A stretch of 5,846 nucleotides of DNA, taken from an uncultured Bacteroidota bacterium (GTDB taxonomy: Bacteria > Bacteroidota > Bacteroidia > 2-12-FULL-35-15). The stretch is taken from NCBI GenBank assembly GCA_903833025.1, contig CAILDT010000794.1, forward strand, positions 1 through 5,846, read 5' to 3'. Below the pieces are notes generated by a model. The model did no database searches. It saw nothing but the letters and a program-made list of their open reading frames with translations, and was not told the DNA's origin. A program made the position numbers and the translations under genes. Shown one piece after another: positions 1 to 5,846 of the stretch. The first letter of the stretch is position 1. The number at the start of each line of letters is the position of its first letter.

Positions 1-3000
1 ACAAATTTGGATAAGAAGAAAAAAGAAACGTCTGTAATATATAGTGCGACAAATAATTCACAAATATATTTTTCGAGTTATGGAGATGATGCAAGCAGAG
101 GGAAAGATATTTATACGATAAAAAGATTGGCAAACGGAGAATGGAGCACTCCGCAAAACTTGGGAGCACCAGTAAATACAGAGTATGACGAGGATTTTCC
201 GTTTCCGCATCCTAATGGTAAAGATTTATATTTCTGTTCGAAAGGACATAACTCGATGGGAGGATATGATATTTTTAAAACAACTTATAATGCAGATACC
301 AAAACGTGGAGCAATCCTGTAAATATGGATTTTCCTGTTAATACACCAGATGATGATATTTTGTATGTAACCGACTTAAATGAAAAGCAGGCATATTTTG
401 CATCAAACCGCTCGAGCACGACAGGGAAAATAGAAGTATATCATATTAACGTTGATAGGAAACCAATAGATTTAGCATTGATAGAAGGGAAAGTGATTAA
501 GAACAGAGATGATGAAAAACTTGATTTGAAAATTATTATAAAAGATTTGAAAGACAACAGTACGATTGGGATTTATAATTCATCTGCAACAGATGGCAGT
601 TATACTTTGAAATTGCCAAATGGAGGAAAATATTTATTTACGATTGAATCGGCAGAATTTCCAACACAATCGGAAGTGGTAGTGTTGCCTGTACAACACG
701 AGTTTGCACCAATGCAACAAGAATTAAGTTATGAATTGAAGAAAGATAAGTTGGTGGTGAAGAATATCTTTGGAGGGACTGGAGATAGTGAAGCGAGTTA
801 TTTGTTGGCAACAAATTTTATAAAAGAAAAAGCGAAGATGGAGGTTACCGCAAATGAAGTGGCTGCCGAAACCGCTGCTGCGCGACAAAGAGAATTGGCA
901 GCTGTGAAACCAAAAGAAGTGGAGCCAGCACCTCCATCAGCTGCTAAAATAACCAATGAAGAAAGATTGAAAGTAGCTTTGAAGAAAGCAAAGGATAAGG
1001 AAAAGGTATCGAAGGATGCACAGGAGCAAGCAGACATAACTTTGAATTATGTAAAACAAAAAAATGAGATTGCGAGAAATGAAGCACAGGAAGCCGCACA
1101 GTTATTAGCAGATGCAGCTAAGATGGATGATAATGTGAAAAAGCAGGCGACAATAGCAAAAGCGAAGGATATAAATGCGCAGGCACTGCAAAAGATAATT
1201 GAAACAAAAGCTGCACTTAATTTGTCGAAAAAGCTGGGTGTTGTAGCTGATGCTAAAAAGAAAGAGTCGGATGTTTCACAACAGTATGCAAGTGATTTGG
1301 AAGTTGCAATAAGTTCAAGAACTTCGGAAGCAGACTCAAAAAGATTGGAAGAGCAAAACAAAAAGATGGAAGATCTTGAGCAGTCGAATGCAAGCACAGA
1401 AAGAGTTTTTAGTGATGTGAAAACAGATTTAGATGCTAAGAAAAAAGAATTAGATAAGGCGATAAAAGCAGTTAGTAATAAAAAACAAGAGATAGCTGAT
1501 AATGAAACGATAATTGCAAATCTGAAATCGGATTTGGAAAAAGCAAGAAAAGAAGACTTGAAAAAGGGGTTGCAAGGGCAAATAGCTGATATGACTGAAG
1601 AGAATAAAGGGTTGGAAAAAGAACTTGAAAAAAAGAATGCTGATTTGTATGCTATACAAAATGAATATGACGGAGTAAAGAACGAAAATGATTTGGTAGC
1701 TGTAGTGGTAGACCAAGCTAGTAATGGAACAAGTGAAGAAGCAGCAGCCAAGGTGGCGGATGTTAATAAAGTAACATTGCAGGAAAAAGTAAATGATAAC
1801 GCAAGGATAATATATGAAAATGACAATACTATTAATGCCGCGACAGCAGCAAATAAACAAACAAATTCAGCTTCGGCAACTCAGCCGATAACTGGCAACA
1901 ACACACCAACGGTGGTTAAAAAACAACCTGAGACAAATACTACACAATCGGAAACAAGTAACACAACACAGCCAGAAGTAAATACAAATGTAAACTCTAC
2001 GCAGGCAACATCGAATACGAATCAGCCGACAAACAAGACAATACAACCAACAATCAACAATACAACGCCAACAAAAACGGGCAATACAACACCAACAACA
2101 AATACAACACAACCTGTAAATAATACCATGCAACCAACAACTCAAAATGTTGCGGTTATAAATAAAAAGTATCAAGATGAAATAGTAAAAACAAATAAAG
2201 TAACAGATGCGGTTGAACGTGAGAAGGCAAAAACGGAAGTGTTGAAAAATTGGAATAAGGAAGTAGATGAAACGATTGCGAAACAAAAGGAAACTTTAAA
2301 AGGCATAACAGATGTAGAACAAAAAAAGGAAGTAGCAAAACAAATAGCGGAAGGAGAGAAACAATCGAAAGAATTGAAAACACAAACAACGGAAAGCGTA
2401 GCGAAAGTAGAAACATTAAAAAAACAAAATGGAGTAGCTGTAAATTCATCGGGAACTAATACAAAATCGGATAGCGAAAAACTAGATGTAAATGCAAGTA
2501 ACTCAGTAACCAGCAATAAGCAACCAGCTTCGGATGGAACACAAGCCAATGCAAATAACCAAACAACTGTAAAATCAGATGTAAAACAATCATCATTTGA
2601 ATCTGTAGAAATTATAAATAAAAAATACCAGAATGAAATAGCTGCAACTAATAAAAAAGAAAATGAATCGGAACGTGAACAAGCGAAACTGGAGATTCTG
2701 AAAAACTGGAATAAGGCGGTGGATGAGAATATTAGTAAACAAAAAGAAAGTTTAAATACAACAACAGACCCAGAAGAAAAAAACCTGTATGCTAAAAGAA
2801 TAGCGGATGCGGAAAAACAATCGAAAGAAATAAAAACACAAACAACAGAAACAACCGCGAAAGTGGAGACATTGAAAAAACAAAATGCAGTTGTTGTTAA
2901 TCCTCTTGTGAATAATAAAGTCGATTCATTGAAACGAAACACAACTTCTACAGAGCCTTCTTTGGTATCAACACAACCAAATGTTATTTCAATAGAGAAT

Positions 3001-5846
3001 ATAAATAAAAAATATCAGGATGAAATAACTGCCACAACTAAAATTGGTAATGAAACAGTAAGAGAACAGAAAAAATTAGAAGTGTTAAAAAGTTGGAATG
3101 GAGAAATTGATAAAACTATTGCGAAGCAAAAAGAAGATTTAAAAGCTACAAAAGACCCTGAAGAGAAAAACTTGTACTCTAAAAAAATAGCAGACGCAGA
3201 AAAACAATCGGAAGAAATAAAAACACAAACAACAGAAACAACCGCGAAAGTTGAAACATTGAAAAAGCAAAATGCAGTTGCTGTTAATAGTACTAATAAT
3301 ACAAAATCGGATTCGGCGAAATTGAATACTAATTCAACTCAACCGACAACAAACAATAATGTTAAACCAGTAACAGAAGAAAAAGTAAATACAAATACTA
3401 TTTCGACGATAAACCAGAAATATCAAGATAACTTGACAGCAAATAGTAAAATAACGAACGAGGAAGAAAGAGAAGAGGCAAAATTGGAGATTCTAAAAAG
3501 TTGGAATAAAGCGGTTGAAGAAAATGTTGCAAAACAAAAAGAAACGTTAAACATAACTACTGACCCAGAAGAGAAAAATTTGTATGCTAAAAAGATTGCT
3601 GATGCTGAAAAAGAATTGAATGAATTGAAAACTCAGGCAACGGTATCAACAGCGAAAGTAGAAACATTGAAAAAACAAAACACAAATGTTATACAACCAA
3701 ATGTAAATCCGAAAGCAACAAATGCTGTTGCCGTAAGTAATAACACTGCTAATAGCAATAAAATAACTAATGGAACGAAACCCATAACAACAAATAATAC
3801 TGAAAACAAAACAACAAAAGTATCGCAACCACCTGTGGCTGTTTCGTTGGTTACGATAAATGATAAATATTCGAAACAGATAAACGAAACAGATAAAATA
3901 GCGGATAAAGTAGAAAGACAAAATACGAAAACAGAAATATTAAAATCCTGGAATAAAGAGATTGATAATAATATTGCAAAACAAAAAGAAGATTTAACCA
4001 AGGTTACTAATCCGGAAGAAAAAGATTTGTATGCGAAGATATTGGCTGATGCTGAAAAACTTTCAAGAGAAATTCAAAATCAGACTAATAAAAGTGTTAC
4101 AAAAGCAGAGACTTTAAAAAAGGAATCTACTACAGTTGTAACTACCTCTTCTGGAAATAATAATAGCACAAACCCTATTGGTACCAATAATACAAATAAC
4201 GCTTCTCAACCTACAACAAATAAAACACAACCAAACACTAACACACAAAAAGTAGAATATGCACCGAATGAAGTGTTTGAAAAAAAGACAGTAGCAGCTT
4301 ATTCAGCAAAAAAACCTATTCCTGTGGATGAAAAAGTGCCAGAAGGACTTGTATTTAAAGTTCAAATAGGTGCGTTTAAAAAGCCTATTCCCCAAGATTT
4401 GTTTGAAGGCATTCGCCCAATAACAGGTGAAACTACAAAGGAGGGTTATATACGCTATATGGCGGGAGTTTTTGTAAAATTTCCATCGGCGCAAAAAGCA
4501 AAGGATGAAATAAAAAGTTATGGTTATAAAGATGCATTTGTGGTTGCGTTTCTTAATGGTAAGCGAATTCCAATAGGTGATGCCTTTGCTATGATTGGTT
4601 ACGACCCATTAACTCCAGCAAATATGCAACAATCTGCGACTAGTAGCCAACCATCCGCTACCAGTAGCCAACCATCCACGACCGGTGGCCAACGATCCGC
4701 TACTGTTAACCAACCATCCGCGACCAGTAGCCAACCATCGGTGACTAGTAGCCAGCCATCCGCTACTAGTAGCCAACCATCCACCACCAGTAACAATGTA
4801 ACAAATACAGGTAATTCAGTATCTTATACGGTGCAAATAGGAGTTTTTTCTCAGCCACTTCCAGCATCCAAATTGGATAATATTCAGCCGGTATTTGCTG
4901 AAACTACGCCAAATGGTTATATAAGATATATTTCAGGAAACTATAATAATACACAAAAAGCACAAAAAGCAAAGGAGGGAATGGTGAATTCGGGATTTAA
5001 AGATGCATTTGTAACTGCTTATTACAATGGAAAAAGAATTACTCTAGTGGAAGCAAGGCAATTGGAAAATCAAGGTGGTAATACATCTGACGCTTCGCAA
5101 AATATTCCAACGAATTCCAATCCGCTGATAAAAGAAAATACGTCGCCTACTATTGTTGAGATGGTTAAGAATAACAATATGCCGCCAACTCCTGCAAATA
5201 ATACTCAACCAACAATTACTAAAACGGAAGTGCAGCCAACTACTAATAATCAACTACCTCTAACAAACAATGAGCAACCAGTTACCACTAAACAACCTGT
5301 TTTCAATAGTGCGGTGCAACCAATAGCTAACAAACAACAACCAACAACTAATATAGATACTGTAACAACAGACGAAGTTCCTGAAAGTTTGAAAAAATTA
5401 ACTACTACTATAGAGCAATTATCAAATAATAATGAACCAGTTACTAATCCTGTTGTTCAACCTGTTGTGGCTAATAACCAACCTTCAGTAAATAATAAGG
5501 TTCAACCTATAAATACGAATACAAACCAACTCCCAGTTGCAAATGTTTCAGAACAGCCCATTGCTATTCAACCTGCGGAACCATTGGCTGATTCTACAAA
5601 ACAAAAATTAATTAATGCAGTTGCAAAATATAATGAGCTACCCGTTGATTCTGGTATTGTTTTCAAAGTTCAGATAGGAGCATTTAGGGAAGAAATTCCA
5701 TTGGGGGTGGCAAATAACTTTTTGAAAGTAGCGAAACAGCAGGCGATAAAAAATTATAAAGATGAAAACGGTTTTACTGTTTATATTTTAGGTAGTTTTA
5801 AAACGTCAGAAGAAGCAGGCAAAATTAAAAACGATATAGTGGAACA
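1..5846 (+). CDS. Giant modular envelope protein (PD40 propeller, CRD, coiled-coil repeats, SPOR-like modules), partial at both ends
   Basis: Frame 1 is open across the whole window without a stop codon (1,948 complete codons plus two bases). The start and stop lie outside, so no start, ribosome site or signal peptide can be assigned. Modules in order are PD40 propeller blades, a CarboxypepD_reg-like domain, a long coiled coil, an N/T/Q/P linker, five 91-residue helical repeats with linkers, and three SPOR-like modules joined by low-complexity linkers. The translation has sensible domain sequences throughout, while the other five frames give only composition-driven ORFs. I saw a single cysteine (C79). 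The propeller plus CRD resembles PorE-type proteins of Bacteroidota, where TPR repeats precede and an OmpA_C domain follows; the TPR part could lie upstream. A periplasmic or outer-membrane-associated, peptidoglycan-contacting scaffold is inferred. The reading frame is certain; the cellular role is not. Confidence 0.95.
34..450 (+). other. PD40/WD40-like beta-propeller blades (protein domain, residues ~12-150)
   Basis: About three propeller blades are visible. Each ends in the typical pattern of a hydrophobic strand with Y/F-F-x-S followed by a D-I-Y/F strand: IYFSSYGDD then KDIYTIKR; DLYFCSKG then GGYDIFKT; QAYFASNRSS then IEVYHINV. The connecting strands carry W-S-x-P-x-N (W48, W103) and PVNT followed by acidic residues (57-65 and 112-119), which is the usual Bacteroidota PD40 signature. 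A complete propeller needs six or more blades, so more probably lie upstream of the window. PD40 propellers are generally protein- or ligand-binding platforms; the partner here is unknown. C79 lies in the second blade. Confidence 0.88.
472..690 (+). other. CarboxypepD_reg-like beta-sandwich (CRD, residues ~158-230)
   Basis: The segment begins with IEGKVIKNRDDEKL, the first strand and turn of the carboxypeptidase-regulatory-like fold (compare the G-x-V-x-D of the family). It continues with IIIKDL, then ATDGSYTLKLPNGGKY, where the DG-x-Y-x-L-x-L-P pattern is the family hallmark, and ends in a strand reaching the SAEFPTQSE region. This domain sits immediately after PD40 propellers in PorE-like and related Bacteroidota proteins, which supports the assignment. 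It is a structural adhesion-type module; no catalytic residues are expected. The strand after it (KDKLVVKNIFGGT, about 248-260) resembles the lead-in to the OmpA_C domain in relatives, but no OmpA_C domain follows. Confidence 0.8.
802..1854 (+). other. Long charged coiled-coil region (residues ~268-618)
   Basis: About 350 residues are dominated by Lys, Glu, Ala, Asp, Gln and Leu, with almost no Gly or Pro except a short break around residues 303-313 (KPKEVEPAPPS). Hydrophobic residues recur at 3-4 residue spacing, for example around 428-447 and 501-560 (LKSDLEKARKEDLKK; IADMTEENKGLEKELEKKN). This predicts one or several long alpha-helices forming a coiled coil or helical stalk. No enzymatic motif is visible. 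The region lies where an OmpA_C domain would be expected in PorE-like relatives and presumably acts as a spacer or oligomerisation segment. Similarity searches here will be contaminated by unrelated coiled coils. Confidence 0.8.
1855..2157 (+). other. Low-complexity Asn/Thr/Gln/Pro linker (residues 619-719)
   Basis: About 100 residues consist mostly of Asn, Thr, Gln, Pro and Ser, with repeated short motifs such as TQP, NTT and TTP. Helical heptad character is lost at its start and returns at I720, the first residue of repeat R1. It is expected to be disordered and extended. It has no Asp residues, so it lacks the Bacteroidota O-glycosylation sequon found in some later linkers. Confidence 0.85.
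2158..2430 (+). repeat. 91-residue helical repeat R1 (residues 720-810)
   Basis: This is the first of five gap-free copies of a 91-residue module running from I-N-x-K-Y to E-T-L-K-K-x-x. Positions identical in all five copies include I1, N2, K4, Y5, R21, K25, E27, L29, K30, W32, N33, K42-Q43-K44, E45, L47, E54, K56, K61, A64, E67-K68, E72, Q76, K83 and E85-T86-L87-K88-K89. W32 of this copy is W751. The composition predicts two helices, about 1-50 and 54-90. R1 differs from the others by lacking the Pro at position 53 (TDVEQ instead of D/N-P-E-E), so the inter-helix turn is less marked. By hand count it shares about half its positions with R5. I do not recognise the family. Confidence 0.9.
2614..2886 (+). 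repeat. 91-residue helical repeat R2 (residues 872-962)
   Basis: This second copy is aligned without gaps to the others; its conserved Trp is W903. It has the full D-P-E-E-K turn (positions 52-56) expected to cap the second helix. It is separated from R1 by a 61-residue N/T/S-rich linker (811-871). By hand count it is identical to R3 at about 68 of 91 positions, the closest pair examined, and the similarity extends to DNA (a 40-base identical stretch, see findings). The helix-turn-helix composition suggests a helical hairpin or a coiled-coil oligomerisation unit. Confidence 0.9.
3001..3273 (+). repeat. 91-residue helical repeat R3 (residues 1001-1091)
   Basis: This third copy has its conserved Trp at W1032 and D-P-E-E-K at the inter-helix turn. 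It follows a 38-residue linker (963-1000), the shortest between repeats, which contains the sequon-like D975-S-L. The second helix (positions 56-91) is almost identical to that of R2, differing at three positions, while the first helix is more diverged. A run of seven A bases lies at 3181-3187, within Lys codons. Confidence 0.9.
3409..3681 (+). repeat. 91-residue helical repeat R4 (residues 1137-1227)
   Basis: This fourth copy is gap-free; its conserved Trp is W1168 and the turn is D-P-E-E-K. It follows a 45-residue linker (1092-1136) that contains D1104-S-A. The middle of the first helix (AKLEILKSWNKAVEEN) is close to R2, whereas the second helix carries private changes (EKELNELKTQA), so the copies are not simply graded along the array. 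Confidence 0.9.
3856..4128 (+). repeat. 91-residue helical repeat R5 (residues 1286-1376)
   Basis: This fifth and last copy has its conserved Trp at W1317 and N-P-E-E-K at the turn. It follows a 58-residue linker (1228-1285). It retains the core pattern (INDKY, EILKSWN, AKQK, AETLKK) but its end is KES rather than KQN, and its second helix is more diverged than in R2-R4. The terminal copies R1 and R5 are the most divergent and the inner copies the most alike, as expected if the array grew by internal duplication. Confidence 0.9.
4129..4347 (+). other. Linker between R5 and SPOR-like module 1 (residues 1377-1449)
   Basis: An Asn/Thr/Ser/Gln/Pro-rich stretch to about residue 1415 is followed by a less repetitive lead-in (VFEKKTVAAYSAKKPIPVDE and a few more residues) directly before the first SPOR-like strand. 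The motif Y-S-A-x-x-P-I-P-V/I-D/N-E ahead of VFKVQIGAF is, as far as I recall, recurrent in Bacteroidota envelope proteins, so the last 25-30 residues may belong to the module rather than to the linker. Confidence 0.7.
4348..4578 (+). other. SPOR-like module 1 (residues ~1450-1526)
   Basis: The order of elements fits the SPOR fold: strand LVFKVQIGAFKKPIP, a short helix QDLFEGI, strands around GETT and YIRYMAGVF, helix FPSAQKAKDEIKSYG, and a final strand DAFVVAFLNGKRI. The Q-I-G-A-F start and the A-F-V-x-A-F-x-N-G-K-R-I end are family hallmarks. SPOR domains (PF05036) bind peptidoglycan glycan strands, typically stripped of stem peptides at division sites, so this module probably contacts the cell wall. 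The binding specificity of this Bacteroidota variant cannot be read from the sequence. Length, about 75 residues, is normal for the fold. Confidence 0.85.
4633..4797 (+). repeat. 21-bp minisatellite coding for SATSSQP heptapeptides (residues 1545-1599)
   Basis: Seven tandem 21-base units (4633-4779) encode S-[A/T/V]-T-S-S-Q-P, followed by a partial eighth unit (STTSNN). Units 3 (STTGGQR) and 4 (SATVNQP) deviate; units 1, 2, 5 and 7 are identical at protein level. The DNA unit is clearly more GC-rich than its surroundings. It forms a Ser/Thr/Pro linker between SPOR-like modules 1 and 2. In-frame tandem units of this kind often vary in number between strains by slippage without breaking the reading frame. 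Confidence 0.95.
4822..5064 (+). other. SPOR-like module 2 (residues ~1608-1688)
   Basis: This module is closely parallel to module 1. It has the strand SYTVQIGVFSQPLP, helix SKLDNI, AETTPNGYIRYISGNY (matching GETTKEGYIRYMAGVF), helix NTQKAQKAKEGMVNSG, and the last strand DAFVTAYYNGKRIT. Conserved elements shared with module 1 include Q-I-G-x-F, G-Y-I-R-Y, K-D-A-F-V and N-G-K-R-I. This suggests an internal duplication or the use of the same module type twice. A second peptidoglycan contact is inferred. Confidence 0.85.
5065..5652 (+). other. Long Asn/Thr/Gln/Pro-rich linker (residues 1689-1884)
   Basis: Nearly 200 residues are mostly Asn, Thr, Gln, Pro and Val, with frequent Q-P (for example EQP, KQP, VQP) spaced irregularly every 5-15 residues. 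Short more hydrophobic islands (about 1792-1807, VPESLKKLTTTIEQL, and about 1866-1880, TKQKLINAVAKYNEL) may be short helices; the second leads into SPOR-like module 3. Two D-[S/T]-[AILMTV] sequons occur at D1786-T-V and D1864-S-T. No separate domain is recognised, and it is probably an extended flexible spacer. Confidence 0.8.
5653..5846 (+). other. SPOR-like module 3, cut by the window end (residues 1885-1948+)
   Basis: It opens with GIVFKVQIGAFREEIP, nearly the same first strand as module 1, followed by a longer helix (LGVANNFLKVAKQQ). A strand GFTVYILGSF stands where modules 1 and 2 have GYIRYMAGVF and GYIRYISGNY, and the second helix (KTSEEAGKIKNDIVE) is interrupted by the end of the window. 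The region between the first helix and the third strand lacks the A/G-E-T-T motif of the other two modules, so it is a diverged member. The last strand and whatever follows are not visible. Confidence 0.78.

Noticed and set aside
472..700. Catalytic carboxypeptidase
   Set aside because: Only the regulatory-like beta-sandwich pattern is present; there is no zinc-binding peptidase domain next to it.
1047..1826. Minus-strand ORF of 259 codons rich in Phe, Ser and Ala
   Set aside because: It is the reverse-strand shadow of the Lys/Glu/Ala-rich coiled coil (AAA/GAA read as TTT/TTC). It has no recognisable domain and the sense strand is a continuous coherent frame.
2172..2942. Minus-strand ORF of 256 codons with internally repeated segments (FCFFNVSTFA-like)
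   Set aside because: The internal repeats mirror repeats R1 and R2 on the + strand, and the Phe/Ser composition is that expected from antisense of Lys/Asn/Thr/Glu codons.
2158..4128. CRISPR-like array or DNA-level regulatory repeats
   Set aside because: The repeats are coding units of 273 bases conserved at protein level, with unequal linkers that are themselves in-frame coding sequence.
4279..4287. Possible slippery heptamer A-AAA-AAG for -1 frameshifting, and several A6-A7 runs (for example 3181-3187, 4308-4314)
   Set aside because: Such runs are frequent in a Lys-rich AT-rich gene. The 0 frame stays open and meaningful beyond each of them, and no downstream stem-loop or useful alternative frame was seen.
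4599..4796. Minus-strand ORF with repeated GWLLVADGWLLV-like peptides
   Set aside because: It is the exact antisense of the 21-bp SATSSQP minisatellite in the + strand frame. Its periodicity is inherited from the repeat, and the + frame has domain support on both sides.

Overview
The window is one uninterrupted reading frame on the + strand (frame 1, at least 1,948 codons). It is open at both ends, so neither the start codon nor the stop codon is present. There is no intergenic DNA, RNA gene, promoter or terminator. Residue n below corresponds to bases 3n-2 to 3n. The DNA is AT-rich with many AAA, AAT, ACA and ATA codons. The protein combines PD40-type beta-propeller blades, a carboxypeptidase-regulatory-like domain and C-terminal modules of the VFKVQIGAF type. 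That combination points to the Bacteroidota (Flavobacteriia, Chitinophagia or Sphingobacteriia-like), and the protein is most likely a very large envelope protein.

Layout by residue: part of a PD40/WD40-like beta-propeller (about 12-150); a CarboxypepD_reg-like beta-sandwich (about 158-230); a long charged coiled coil (about 268-618); an Asn/Thr/Gln/Pro linker (619-719); five gap-free copies of a 91-residue helical repeat (R1-R5, 720-1376) separated by disordered linkers of 38 to 61 residues; a linker (1377-1449); SPOR-like module 1 (1450-1526); a heptapeptide array of consensus SATSSQP (1545-1599); SPOR-like module 2 (1608-1688); a long Asn/Thr/Gln/Pro linker (1689-1884); and SPOR-like module 3 (from 1885, cut by the window end).

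Interpretation: the front of the protein matches the propeller-plus-CRD core of PorE-like Bacteroidota envelope proteins, in which an OmpA_C peptidoglycan-binding domain normally follows. No OmpA_C domain is visible here. The visible C-terminal part instead carries a series of SPOR-like modules, a fold known for binding peptidoglycan glycan strands, on a long stalk of coiled coils and flexible linkers. A plausible model is a periplasmic or outer-membrane-associated scaffold that reaches the cell wall through several SPOR-like contacts. The exact role is unknown. The 91-residue repeat family is the least familiar and most interesting element.
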